Below, piece after piece: positions 50,274 through 63,297 of a DNA stretch of 64,000 bases. The DNA comes from Tetrahymena thermophila SB210 (Eukaryota > Ciliophora > Oligohymenophorea > Hymenostomatida > Tetrahymenidae): contig NW_002476571.1 of the NCBI RefSeq assembly GCF_000189635.1, forward strand, positions 714,148 through 778,147. Direction: 5' to 3'. The notes under the pieces were generated by a model. The model was not told the origin of the DNA and did no database searches. It saw only the letters and a program-made list of their open reading frames with translations. The position numbers and the translations under genes are program-made. How positions within the stretch are numbered: the first letter of the stretch is position 1; the number at the start of each line of letters is the position of its first letter.

Positions 50274-50915
50274 TCATTTATTTTTATATTAGTTTTTTTT
50301 AGAAAGGATTTCTTCCAATCTTTTTAAAAAAGGATCAAAAGTAGAAGCGAATTCTATGTATGCATTCGAACAGCCTGTTTTAAAATTTTTTAAAGTTATG
50401 TATGCATAAAGATCTGCGATAGTTAAACTTTCAAAGAACTAAGGCTTGTTTCCTAATGCTTTTTGCAATTATTAAATTTTAGGAATAACTTAAGAATTTA
50501 GCATGTTCTTTCCATCTTCATTTTATTTTGATGCTTGATAAATTTTTGAAAATAAATCATCACATACAAATCTAATATTATCTACTCTGTATTTTTCTTT
50601 TCCTTCCCCATACAGGTACTATTAATTTGTTAATTCAATCAAATAATTCACAATATTTTAAGACTCGGATATTGAAAAGTCTCCATGAATCAGGTAAGGA
50701 AGATTTGGGAAATCTAATCCAAGCTCTGATTTTTTTTTTTCCCATTCAGTAGATGAAGAAGTGTACTTATGTTCAGCGTAAGGATAACCTACAAGATCTA
50801 AGATATATCTAACAGTTTAACCTCTTGAGGCATTCTCCAAATAGCCTATGATTAACTCTTTAGATTCATTGGTTTGTTTTTTTCCAATTTAGTTAGTTGT
50901 ATTCGAAGAGTCCAT
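50274..50915 (-). CDS. Glutathione S-transferase, 213 aa
   Basis: Single exon of 214 codons from ATG 50915 to TGA 50276-50274. After a polar leader of about 23 residues, the thioredoxin-like domain reads IIGYLENASRGQTVRYILDL, with the usual tyrosine in the first strand. It then has LGLDFPNLPYLIHGDFSISES with the cis-proline and the ESQNIVNYL glutathione-binding box. The all-helical domain contains FFESLTIADLYAYI, matching the GST C-terminal N-capping box (S/T-x-x-D). Length is normal for cytosolic GSTs of the mu/sigma type. They conjugate glutathione to electrophiles. It faces away from the second GST gene; the two proteins share LGLDFPNLPYLIHGDF, so they are paralogues. Confidence 0.92.
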
Positions 50916-51994
50916 TTTGTAATATTTTTTAATTTGCTTAGCTCAATTTATTGATTAAATGCTTTACTTTAAAAAATTAGATCACCAGAATTATTTAAAT
51001 GCATAAAATTTTGGATAAAAATTCAAAAAAAAGTAATTTTAATCAGATTTCTTATTCCAAAATTGTTCTATATTTTTTCTCTGATTTTTCTTAATTAATT
51101 AAAATAGAAAAATAAATCAATCTTTTATTCAACAGCTTTAAATCAATTAGCAAATTTTACTTTTTGACTTTTACATTTTTTTACAAATTTAATAATTCAG
51201 TTTTTCTATTAAATGTACTAAAATATTTTTATAACATACTTAAAAGCTTAAAAGATTATATTTTATTGAGAGTTATTTCTAGTTAATTTCTCAATTAATT
51301 TTAAAAAAAATATTTATTTGAATTATAAAATTTCTTTAAAGTTATTTTGTTTAAACTTTTACCTTATTGTTAAATGAATCTTATGTTTATTAAACAAGAA
51401 ACATTTCTGCTAAATTCTTACTTATAAATCTTTTATTCATTAACCGAACTCATATTTTTTTTATTTTGTTCTTTAGTTATTCCTTAATTTTGTAAAGATA
51501 AATCAAATAACTTTATTTAACAGTATTAAACACTATTTCAAATTGTTTACTTTTTAATTTTTACATTTATTTATACAATTTTATAGTTTTAAGAAAATCT
51601 TTACAAACAACAGATTAATGAAATATTTTTTTTATAAATACAACTAAAATTTATTTTTGATATAAAATTTAAATATTTTAAAGTTAATTTATGCAAATTT
51701 ACAAAGGAAATTAATAAAACATTATAAAGAAGACATAAATATATAGGTTGATATGAATATTATTTATGTAGGAAAAAAATTACTTTACAAAGGTATTCTA
51801 GTTTAAAAAGCCTAAACTTTTTAATTTAGAAAGATTTCTGTCAAATTCTAACAAATTAGATTAATCATTTAAATTAAAAATATAAAATAAGCCAATAAAG
51901 ATCTTATGAAATAGCGAACGCTAAAAACAACATAAACATTTTTAATAAATTAAAATCAAATTTAATAATAAAAATCACTAAAATAAATACTTAA
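50916..51994. other. Shared upstream region of two divergent GST genes
   Basis: About 1.08 kb of AT-rich DNA between the two start codons; it should contain both promoters. No gene or clear motif seen. Confidence 0.5.
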
Positions 51995-52621
51995 ATGTCT
52001 TCACAAACTATAAATTTAGGATACTGGGGTTTTCCATTAAGAGCATAGCCTATAAGATATATTTTTGAACTAGCTCAATATCCATATTAACAGACTAACT
52101 ATACTTTTGAAGGAGCTAAAGACTGGTTTGAAAAAGATAAAAAAGAACTTGGTCTAGATTTTCCTAACTTGCCTTACCTCATACACGGCGATTTTAAGAT
52201 AACTGAATCTTAAAACATTATCAGTTATGCTTTAGATATCACTAAGTAGCATCATTTATTGGGATTTGGACTAATAAGATTTAAGATAGATAATATCAGA
52301 TTCCTCTGTGATGAATTGATTGCCAAAACATTCTTAGCATCAACGAAAACAGGAGAAGAAAAGAAGGCAGAAATCAACAATTCTGTAATTCCTAAATTTA
52401 AGAGTTTATAAGCTGTTTTAGGAAATAAAAAATTTTTCTTTGAAGACAAGTTAACCTTAGCAGATATTTATGCTTACACAGCTATAAATGCATTTTAACA
52501 TTTGTTGAATGATGAATACAAGTAATTTGCTTAAGCTTTTGGTCCATTTATGAAAAACTTTGAAGAAGTTCCTTTGATTAAGGCTTACCATAGCTCAAAC
52601 AGATATCCTAAATTTACATGA
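51995..52621 (+). CDS. Glutathione S-transferase, 208 aa
   Basis: Single exon of 209 codons from ATG 51995 to TGA 52619-52621. The N-terminal domain starts INLGYWGFPLRAQPIRYIFE, close to the YWxxRGxxxxIR pattern of mu/alpha/sigma GSTs. LGLDFPNLPYLIHGDFKITE follows, with the cis-proline, then ESQNIISYAL. The C-terminal domain has FFFEDKLTLADIYAYTAINA (N-capping box) and a family-typical end, PLIKAYHSSNRYPKF. It should be a cytosolic enzyme conjugating glutathione to electrophiles. Without the 23-residue leader it is more canonical than its divergent neighbour. Confidence 0.95.
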
Positions 52622-54026
52622 TTATTTAAATAATTAAATAAAAAAATTATTTTGTTGTTTCTAGATTGTTTGCTTTATTGGTTATTTAATGTTTTTTTAT
52701 GTGAATTTATTTGTCGCATTTGTAATTAATTTTAGCTTTTTAAATACCATAAATCATTCATCATTTTACTTAAAAATGTGTTAATAAATTAATTTAATAT
52801 GAGCTCTTAATTATGAATTTGAGAGAATTAGTGAAATTTTGAAAATATAAAAAATGTATTTTTATAAAATAATTTTTGCAACTAATTTTTTCTAATGTTT
52901 TCAGGATTTTTAAAAAATATTGATATTTTCTATTATTAAGTTGTCAATTAAAATAATAAAAAATAAATTAATTTTTATTAATAATTGAGATTAATAAAAA
53001 TTAAAAATATTAATATTATTAAAAATATTGAAATTAATAAATCTTATATTTTTAAAATTAATATTTATTTTTGTTTACTTTTAACAAGAATATTACTTGG
53101 AAGATAAGAGTTTGTTTATATTATTAATATAATGAGGATTTATCTTATGAGAGAAGCAATAAAAAAGAAATAAATATAAGTGGAGTAGATAAATTGCATT
53201 TAATATTTAATTTGGTAGATTACTTATTTAATCATCAACTCTTTCACTTAAATTAATTTAATAATTAGAATTTAAAGTTATATTTTATGTAAGATTTATT
53301 AAAAGATAATTATTAACTTCAAGAATTTATTTTTTACTTTTGTATTAAATTAATAAACAAATATATTTTATTATGATTATATTTTTTGAAAAATAATAAA
53401 TCACATTAATTATAATTTGAAGATGCAGAAATTAGTTTTTATTATTTTATTTTATATTGTTTGTTTATTTAAAAATTGTATTTTTTATTGAATCTTTTAT
53501 TTAATTTGTAAGTAATATTTTATTTTTCAAAATTTTTTTTTTATCTTTATTGTTTTAAAATACTTCATAATAATAATCTAAAATATTTTTTTCTTATCTA
53601 GCAATTTATAATCAAAAGTAGATTTAAATTTTTAATATTGTTTAAAATTCTTGAATTATTAAATGATTGGGCTTGTAAAAAATGTGTGGGATTTAAGTAT
53701 ATAATTTCATCTATCAAATTATGTTCATTCATAACAGTAAAATATAAAAAGATATTATTTTTTTGAATTAAGTTATATAAAATTCTTAATAAAATAAAAT
53801 AAATAATTAATATTATCAAACAAAAATTTAAATATAATTAAAAAATAAGAAAATCTTTATTCGAATTAATGAAAAATCTTTGTGCTAAATTTACGTTTAA
53901 GAATATACTAAATATTAATTTTATTTTTATATCTAATACTATCTCATTAAACATAAAAATATATCCACAAATTATATATTTTTTATTTTATAAATATAGT
54001 TTTTTATAATATAAAGTGCTTATTTT
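52622..54026. other. Intergenic spacer between convergent genes
   Basis: Strongly AT-rich with long A/T runs. An apparent short minus-strand frame at 53598-53819 is not convincing. Confidence 0.5.
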
Positions 54027-55235
54027 TCATTATTAATTTAAACTTTGCAATCCATTGCATCTTATATTGTTTGGATAAGCAAGTTCATCAATGAAATAAA
54101 AGTTATCAAGAGGTTCATCTTATTCTACTGCTTCAATAAAGGATTTTAAAGCCAAAGAAGGTGTGATTTAGCTATCTTCAGGTACTTAATAAACTTAGTT
54201 ATTGTAGGAAAGCCTTTAAGAAAAGACATGAAGAACACAAGAAACAGCCCACATACCCCAATCTTTTTTAACAGACCTGATTTAAGAGATAGTATCATAC
54301 AATTTTTGTCTCATGTTTTCGATTTTTGCTAATTCTTAATCAGTGCAGCCAACTAGAGCATTCTTTGAATTAATACAATTAATTTGAAGATAAGTGTTGA
54401 TAAAGAATTAATCATATAAAGAGCTTATAAAGAATACAGGAAGATTAATTTAATTAATAATGTATTCTGTTAAGAAACATTTGTAAAGGTTTTAGTCATC
54501 ATGTAGATAAGGGCATCCTTATGGTTGAATAATTTCTCTTTTTCTGTCAGTAATAAAGTCTACCCAGACTGGATTCTTATCTTGCAAAACTGGGTTCAAC
54601 TAAACATTAAATCCGCAATCTGGGGATGCAACCATTTTAGTTGTAGATGGAAGATAATTTCTTAAATATTAAGACCAAAAGTATGAACCCTATCCACCAG
54701 CGCTACCTCCAGCTAAAACTACAATTGAAGAGTTCTTCATTCCATACTTTTGAGAAATATCATCAATGATTTCCTTAAAGTTGTCGCTGCCTCTAAAGTT
54801 TAATGTCATGTTTTTGTAAACCACAGGATCTCTACTACTTTAATAGTATGTTCCATCACAATATTTAATGAAAACTCTATTCCAATTGTAGAAAAGAGGA
54901 TTATTTTTTTGTAAAGGACTAAATATACCATTATCAGAATATGTTTGACCCCATTTGCTGCTTGATCCGAGATCAGTAAAGGCACGATTGTAGCAGTTTT
55001 CAAGAATTTCCTATTCAGTCTACCCATTGCAGTAAAATCCACCCTCCATATATAAAAGAAATTTGTTTTATCCTTCACCATAACCTTATGAAAAATAGTA
55101 GCCAGGTGCAGAGCCATCTAGGCATTTAGCCTTTTAAGGATCTTAAAGTAAGACTAATTTGTTTTAATTTTGAGCACAACAAGTACAAATAAAAGCTAAA
55201 GCTAGAATGATGCAAACAATTAAATTACTTCTCAT
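54027..55235 (-). CDS. Secreted pectinacetylesterase/Notum-family hydrolase, 402 aa
   Basis: Single exon of 403 codons from ATG 55235 to TGA 54029-54027. A signal peptide is evident (IVCIILALAFICTCCAQ). The mature part has the family's early CLDGSAPGYYFSQGYGEG and LLYMEGGFYCNG boxes, NPLFYNWNRVFIKYCDGTYY, and the nucleophile elbow GGSAGGQGS with Ser178. PDCGFNVQLNP and later an SCVLHVFSQ segment follow; the last occupies the place of the catalytic histidine region, usually SC-x-x-H-C. Paired cysteines fit disulfides. Family enzymes are serine carboxylesterases that remove acetyl groups from pectin (plants), or palmitoleate from Wnt (Notum). Here an extracellular or lysosomal deacylase with unknown substrate is likely. 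Confidence 0.92.
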
Positions 55236-58200
55236 AGTATTTAAATAATTATTTGTATTAAATCTTTTGTTTAATTAATAAAAATGCGATATAATATATG
55301 TAATTATTAGCCATATAAAAACTAATTAAATTAGTTAATTTACTTTTTTTCATAGAATAGAAATCTTATTTCATTTTATTTGACGTAATTCTTATAAACT
55401 ATCATGTATCTTTAATAGAAAAATATGACTTAATATTTACCACTCTTTTCAAATTTTTTATTTATTTCAGATTTTAAGGAGATAAAATAAAAATCTTATT
55501 TTTAAATTAATTTTATCCTAATTCTTCTTCTCTTTCATTAAAAATTTTGTTTTTTTAATAAAATATAATATAAAATTTAGAATTATCAACTATATAAAAA
55601 CAGAGAAAATAATTAATTTATTTTCAATTTCATAGAAACAAAATCTTTTCAATATTTGACAAAGTTTTAAAAGTAAATTAATTATTTTTATTAGTAAAAC
55701 AAGACTTAATATTTGCTATTTCCTACATTTTTCTTATGTAAATTAAGATTTAAAAAAGGTAATAAAAGTCTTATTTTTTTATATTAATTTTGTCTTTATT
55801 ATCTTCTCTTTCTACTGCTTTAAAAAAACAAGATTTGTTTCAATCTTTATTGTCTGAAATATAATTTAATCAAATCATAAAAATTACTAAATGGTAAATA
55901 AAAATAATACTTCTATTTTAAAGCATTTGAAATATCATAAAATTTCATTGCAAAAAATACCAATATTTGATTTAAAAGATTTAGAAATAATTATTTAAAA
56001 ATGCTATTAAATTACACATTATTAAAAAATTTTATCAAATATTTAATTTTATAATATAAAATAACATGCCTCAAATAAAAGTTAATTGACAATATTTTAA
56101 AAGATATAAATTAGAAATTTAAATTTTAATCTCCCCTCTCTATTTGAAATATTTCAAAATTTTAAGGTTTGAAGATCTAGGTAACATGGTAAATGTATAT
56201 TTAATATTTCTCAATAAAATTTTATCAAACAAAAATAAAATTGAATTTATATTGCGTTGTGTTGAATTAGCTCAATATCTAAATGAAAATTTTCAAACTA
56301 GAATTAAATTTACATTGAATAGAATTTTATTATGAGCATCTAATAAATAATCTGGCTTAATAAGCTAGCTAAGAGAATAGTCTCTTAAATAAATTTATAT
56401 CACTGAGTTGGTATTCAATGATTGGTATATTGAAATATTCTTATATACTTTTAATGTATTATAAAATTTAATAAAAGCGAAAATTAATTTAAATCAATGT
56501 CTACATCAATTAAAAGCTTATTTATTCTTCTTCTCCTACAAATAAATAAGCAGCTATTCATTCGAAATTGAGAATAATTGATTAATCTTAGGAAAACCTC
56601 AATACTTCCTAAATTAATCATTATATTACTAATTTGAATAAATAGATTTAACTTGTTAAAACAAAGATAGATAGTGTATATGAAAATTAATTTACCATAT
56701 CAAAATTAAATAATTATTATTAAATTTTTTTTATTGTGGCTTTAACTTTGATTAACTTTTATAAATTAAAATAAATTTAATATTTTAGAAACTCAATTTA
56801 ATATCTATTTTCATAATTTATCAGAAAAAACATTACTGGATTTAGCTATCGAAGAAAAAAAGCTGTTTTCTTATTTTTGAATGTTGCAATATTTCCTGCA
56901 AGAGAAATAATTATTTGAAAATAAAAATAAATTTATTTAAAGATAAATAAACTATGTAATATAAATTTGGATATTTATTTATTTCATAAAAATTTTAATA
57001 AAAAATAAATATTGAATAAAGATGCGAGGAAGTTTGTAATGCGTTGAATTTGGGTATGATATTAATTTGTTATAACAAATTGTGTCATATATTAAATAAA
57101 ACATTTATTTTTTAATTAAAATATAATTTTTGAGTTGAGTTTAAATGATTAAAATTCATAGAATTAATTTATTTAATGATGGATTTAGTTAGGGAAAATA
57201 ATATTTTATTTATAATATTTTACATTAAATTTTTAATTTATATTTTCAAAAATATAATATTTTCAAGTTTTTTGCTAAATAAAGAAGAATTAAGTGGTAT
57301 TACTTAATCAATAATTTTATCTTTATTTTATTTAAAATGCTTAGAGTAAAAATTATTTTTTTAACTAAATATTTTAAAATTAACTTTTACAAAAACTTTA
57401 AACTCAATAAAAAAGACTTATCTGACTTGTAAAAAAAATATTATTCAGAAAGTTCAACTAAACTCAAACTCGAAAAATTAAACTCGTTGCTGAAAATTAG
57501 ATAATTGTAGAGATAGATTGGGCACTTAAATTTTGATTTAATAGTAATTATTTTACTGTGAACTTATGATATGAAAAAATGCATGATACTTAATATAAAT
57601 ACAGAATTAATAAATAATTAGCTTCTAATAATATTTTTTATTAATTTATTAAATGGCTTTTCAAATTTTATTAATATTTAAAAAACCTTAATAAGTTTAT
57701 TTTTTAAATATTTTAAATTTATTTTTATAACTATTCTTCATTAAATTTAACTAAACCATGTCTATCTTTCCAAAATATAAATGAATTTGAGGATTGTTAC
57801 TTTGAAGCATTTATTTTAAACTCTTACTTATATGTAAAAGATATATTTACTATTGATTTCTGAGATTACTTATATCATTCTTCCTTGAAATCAAAATTTA
57901 TAAGAAAAATCTAATTCAATTTTTTCTTCTAGTTTACCTTAAAATTCAAGCATAAATAATTAACAATAATAATTACCCAATAAATTATTTGAATTTATCA
58001 AGTTTTAGGAATAAATAAATATTATAAGTTAAGCAATAAAACTCTTCAAATTCATATTTTCCAGTCTTTAAATTAAAATATTCTTTTCAAATATAAAAAG
58101 CTTTTTACTTTAATGAAAAAATAATAAAGTATTTTAGAAATTAAATGATTATAAATTTATTTTAATACTTTATTAATATCATTTTTTTAATTAAATATAG

Positions 58201-58526
58201 GTTCTTTATTGGTTCTCTCATTATTTAAAATATTATTTCTCCTTATAAACAATATTTAAATTGGCATCAAAATTAATTAAATAGATATATTTTATTGCTA
58301 ATTAATTTGCCTGAAAATTTAAAACTACAATTAAAAAGATTAAAATTTTCTATATATGTAAGAATTTATCAACGCATTTGCTATTTATCTACTGTTTAAT
58401 TTTTCAAATGTGTAAATAGTTCTATTGATAATTATTTCAAGTATTTTTATGTAAAAAACTTTATTTTAAATCCTAACCAAATTTTATTTCTAAAATATAT
58501 AAATAATCAATTAATTAAAAAAAAAT
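55236..58526. other. Long intergenic region
   Basis: About 3.3 kb, AT-rich. The only coding-like piece is 56111-56335. The final ~0.9 kb (about 57640-58526) resembles 62230-63297 and is the duplicated upstream flank of the GPI-like protein genes. Confidence 0.5.
56111..56335 (+). pseudogene. Orphan coding-like fragment, ~74 codons
   Basis: An open frame ending at TGA reads ISPLYLKYFKILRFEDLG, then VELAQYLNENFQTRIKFTLN. Its amino-acid composition is much more protein-like than the surroundings. There is no start codon and no clear splice partner. It may be a lone exon or the remains of a gene; family not recognised. Confidence 0.3.
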
Positions 58527-60926
58527 ATGAAAATACAATAAATATTTCTTCTATATCTATTTTGCACTTGTTGTAGTGTCTATGCTTTAAGCTAATGTAA
58601 GTGCACTATAGATTCTTCTCCTTTCCCTGGATCTGTAAGTTCTGTACCTACTGCTCTAGCTCTTTCTCCTGAAGATGAATATTCAGAAATGAAAAATATA
58701 GGAAAACTGATTGCAGTTGGCTCAATATAAATTCTTTAACAGACTTTCTAAGTTTAGCAAAAATCAAACATCAATTTATAGCATAACTGCCCTGCAGGCT
58801 ACACTCCAGTCACTCAAGATGATCTTAAAGCAATAATCGCTAGACCAGATTATAGTACTTTGATAGGATCTGATTATCTAAAACTTGATTTTTCTAACAA
58901 TACCTACTATTCATAAACTAAGGTATACCCTTCGAGTACAAAAGGCAGTGATAGTAAATCTTTTAAGTACTACACTTTGTCTGTAGACTCGAAAGGTAAG
59001 CCTAATATCAATTATGAAAGTACTTACTTTGACACTAAGACAAAATTAACTATTTGCAAAAGAAATTTATAATAATTCCCAGTTTAACTAGCAGGATACG
59101 AAGGATATGATCTAGAAAAAGGAAAATCTTACTAGTTCTAAATTATCAATAAAAATGTTTAAGCATACTATGTTTCTGATAGCAATAATAACACTTACAC
59201 TACTTCAACTTTCACTTATACTCATAATGGGAATTCTTAATGGGGATGTGCTACTATTAACTTTAAGCTTTAGGTTTTTGGAGGAGTAACTGTTGGTGAT
59301 TGTCTTACTATTTGGACTAAAAACTAAATTGCTTTTAATGCAGACTCTAGCAGTTTTAATATTAATACAATTTAGGGCACAGTATTATCTGGAGTTAAAG
59401 CTAACATGACTGAAGATTTGTTCTTTAGCCATGGTTCTGCACCCATAGCACCTATTATAGGAGATTCAAGCTCCTTTTATGTATACTATTCAAATTTAAA
59501 CTCAAGCTAGCTTATGGTTTAAAAGGTTTCTAGCTAAGGAACACCTCTTGGATCTGCAATAGATACAAAGTAAGTTGGTTACCCATTTGATATTGTTACT
59601 ACTGATTTTGGTTTTGTTGTTATGGCTGGAGATTCTAATTAAAGGGCATTTATCTAAGCAATCAATAAAGATGGATCCTAAAGATGGCTAAGAATATTAG
59701 TGGATAATGGAATAAATGCTGTTAGTCCTCTTGATTAAATTAAATTTTATTAAAGTGATAAATGTGATTTACCTTCAGGTATGACACTCATGTATGATCC
59801 TGAAAATGGTAGACTTAATTATGCCAGAGGAAAAATTTAAGCAATATGGGCTCATTATAATCACTTTGGTTATTATAGTAATGGAGAGAGAGATGATCAT
59901 ACTGGAGACACAATGATCAGCTTAGATGCAGATACTGGCTTAGATTAAAATATCTTTTGGGCTTGGGGAGCTTCTCATTCTTTATACTAAAATCTACACT
60001 ACGATGGAAAGAATCTGTATGTTGCTTCACTTGGAGATGCATATCCCATGAATATTAAATTTAATATTTGTAATATTGATACTTATTAATGTGTGAGTAG
60101 TACTAATTTAGTATAAGGGGATATTCCTGGAGATGGTAGTGGTAATTCTGCTGGTAGATAAGGTAGTTTCATTGATATAGTAGGAAATAGAAATCAAAAG
60201 CTATTTATATACTCAAGAAAAGATTGTACAGGCGGATACGATGATATATCTTCGGAAAATTCTATCAATGAGCTGGCTGTTATAAAATTTGATTCATAGC
60301 TAAAATACATTTCTACAACCACATTGATTAGTGGAGATGATGCTGCTAGAATAAACAACATTAAAACAGTTCCATATGGTAAAAACATTTTACTAGCTTA
60401 CACCATGATCCCATCTTCTGATGTTTAAAATTTCAATCGCTAAAATATAATACCTACTGAAGAATAGACTTATGTAGCTTTGCTCAGTGGAGTTGATGGT
60501 TCTATTTTAGTGCAACCTGCATAATTATAGAATTACTAAATAAGCGCCTCAGATGATTGGAGAGTTCTTGAAAATGGAAGTATCGCTTACACATATGTGG
60601 ATAGTGATTACAATTTAAATATTTACTTAACTCCTGCTTTAACTACACCAAGTTATCCAAATCTAATTGTTACAACTGATCCTATTTATGGATTTGATAA
60701 GTTTACTAATTAGAAAGCTACTGTGCCTTTAAATAACTATAATAATAAATGTGTTACTGATTAGAATAATTTTAATTGGGTTAGCATTAAATCTACTTCA
60801 AAAAATATTAATAGCATTGATATTGGTAATCAAAATTAAGATGCAAATATTCATAGCAACGAAACTAGTTCAAAAACAATAAAAAGTTTATGTTTAACTT
60901 TATTAATAATTGTTTTATGTGCTTGA
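58527..60926 (+). CDS. Secreted surface protein with GPI-like C-terminus, copy 1, 799 aa
   Basis: Single exon of 800 codons from ATG 58527 to TGA 60924-60926, no internal TGA. The N-terminus is a signal peptide (IFLLYLFCTCCSVYA) followed by LSQCKCTIDSSPFPGSVSS. The body is rich in Ser, Thr, Asn, Gly and aromatic residues with few cysteines, reading like a beta-propeller or beta-sandwich extracellular protein; segments such as VVMAGDSN, ISLDADTG and NIFWAWGASHS recur in blade-like style. The last residues are hydrophobic (SLCLTLLIIVLCA) after a polar spacer, the form of a GPI-attachment signal. Function unknown. A second copy starts 4,771 bases downstream. Confidence 0.85.
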
Positions 60927-63297
60927 TATGCTTATTTTAGTAAACTATTTACTATTCTTAATATTTGTAATTTTTTTTAAATTTGCAATTTACACACATT
61001 CATTTTGATTTTTTGAAGTTTTTTATTTTTTATTTAAAAATAACTTATTTTTAGCCAATAAATTGTCTTAATATCTCATGAAATAAAATACCTCATGTTA
61101 CCTTATTATAATAGATGAATTTATAATTATTTTTTCAATTAATTTACAAATACTTGAAAATTAAGTATAGAAATAAATAATATTTCAAATATCTAGTATT
61201 TTTTGTAAATGCTATTTTTCTTTTTTCTTTTTCTAGATTCTAAATATTTTTAAACAAATTCGACCAAGTATTTATTATCAAAAAAAAAGAATTTTAATAT
61301 TAATGAATAATAAAGTAAAAAATAAGTAAATAAGTTTTGAAATAAACTTTAATTAGAGTTGTATAAGAATTATTTATAATTGAATAAATTAGAAAATTTA
61401 AATTCAATAAAAACTTTTTAAATAAATTTTTTCAATATGAATTATAAGCATATGACGTCCTATTCCCCAAGTATTTATAATTTTGAACTTAAGGTATTTT
61501 TATTTTTTTCTATATAAGTAATATTAGCCATTTAATTATTTTTTGATTTATATGATAAAGCAATAAAATTTTCTATTTTAAAAATTTCATTTATTTATTT
61601 TTTTACAAAATTATTATCTGTTAATATAAAAATAAAAAAATGGCAAAATTACCATTTTACAAATAATATTATATCTTAAAACAAATTATAATTTTTATCT
61701 ATTTTTTAAAATTTATTCACTCGATTTTCATAATCCAATTTAATTTCCACTTTTTAAATAAAGAAAACATAATTAAATATTAAAGATATAAAGAAAGAAA
61801 CTATTACAAATCCTGGTATTTAAACATGTTGAACTAGCTGGATAGGATTATATTTTGCTGAATTATGTTTAATTTAAATTTAAAATAAAAAAATATTTAT
61901 GAAAAGGTAGGTAAGTAAATTAATATTCAATAAAATTCATAAACTGAATATTATACAAAAATATATTGTATAAAAACTGTTCAATTAAAATATTCAATTT
62001 TTTCATATTTTTGGGGGTTTTCATTAAATATCAAATAGTTTTTTTACAATTTTTGTAAACCATAGGCGTTTTATACGAAAAAAATCATATATATAATTTA
62101 ATACTTTTTAAATGTTAATCAAATAAATTACATAGAATATCCTTATTATCTTATTATTTATTTGAAAATGAAATTAAGAACTTTTGTATAACCAAAATTG
62201 TATAAGAATTAATAATAATAAGATTTTATTAATATTTTTATTAATTTATAGAGTGGCTTTTAATTTTTTATTAATATTCTAAAAATTAATAAATTTATTT
62301 TAAAAGTATTTTAAATTTATTTTTTTAATTATTCTTCATTTCATTAAATTTAGCAAAATCAGGTTTGTCTTACCAGAAAATTAATGAAATTGAGGATTGC
62401 TACTTTCCAACATTTATTTTATTTAAACTTTGACTTTAATATAAAAGATATGTTTACTATTGAATTCTGAGATTACTTATAGATAAAAAAGTCAATTAAT
62501 TATTTTGCTTGAAATCAAAATTTATAAGAAAAATACAATTAAATTTTTAGTTGCCTTAAAATTTTAACATAAATAATTAATTACCTATAGTATATGATGA
62601 ATAAATAAATATAATGGTCCAATAAAGCTAGAATTTATCAAGTTTTAACATATAAATAAATATAATGGTCCAATAGAACAATAATTAATCAAGTTTTAAG
62701 AATAAATAATTATAATGGCCCAATAAAATTAGTATTTATCAAGTTTTGAGAATAAATAAACTTTATAACTTAAGCAACAAAACTCTTCAAATTATTATAA
62801 ATTTATTCTACAAGTTAAAATTTTATTTCAAATATAAGCAGTTCTTTCTATTAATGAGAAAATAATAAATTATGTTTGAAATTAAAAAATTTTTAATATA
62901 TTTTAATACTAATAGTAAATTATTTTCTTCATTAAACGTAGGTACTTTTTTGGCACTCTCTAGTTTTAAAATATTATTACTCCTTACATTCAATATTTTT
63001 TCTTTTTTAATTTAGCATTAAATTAATTAAATCAATATCTTTTATTTCTAATTAATTTACCTGAAAATTTAAAACTATAACAAAAGTTATCACTCATTAC
63101 CAAGTTTAAAATTCTATATAAGCATTAGAATTTATCAACCCATTTATTATTTACTGTTTATTTTTCAAATTTATAAACATTAATAATGATACTTCTAGTA
63201 CTTTTGTACTTTGATGTAAAAAACTTTATTTTAAATTCAAACCAAATTTTATTTTCTAAAATATATAATCAATTAATTAAAAAGAAAAGTAAAAAAT
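60927..63297. other. Spacer between the tandem surface-protein genes
   Basis: AT-rich, no gene. Its last kilobase matches the region upstream of copy 1 and holds the minisatellite at 62601-62755. Confidence 0.55.
62601..62755. repeat. ~50-base minisatellite, three copies
   Basis: Units start near 62601, 62652 and 62702. Each contains ATAAATAA, ATAATGGTCCAATA (GGCCC in unit 3) and TTATCAAGTTTTA. The equivalent spot before copy 1 (about 57960-58030) has a single unit. Confidence 0.9.

Noticed and set aside
53598-53819. Minus-strand open frame of 73 codons, starting MIILIIYFILLRILYNL
   Set aside because: Composition is Ile/Leu/Asn-dominated as expected from translated AT-rich spacer; no motif, no partner exon, and it lies between two convergent genes.
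54806-55117. Minus-strand frame of 103 codons
   Set aside because: Overlaps the pectinacetylesterase/Notum-like gene in a different frame; the true frame carries the signal peptide and GGSAGG motif.
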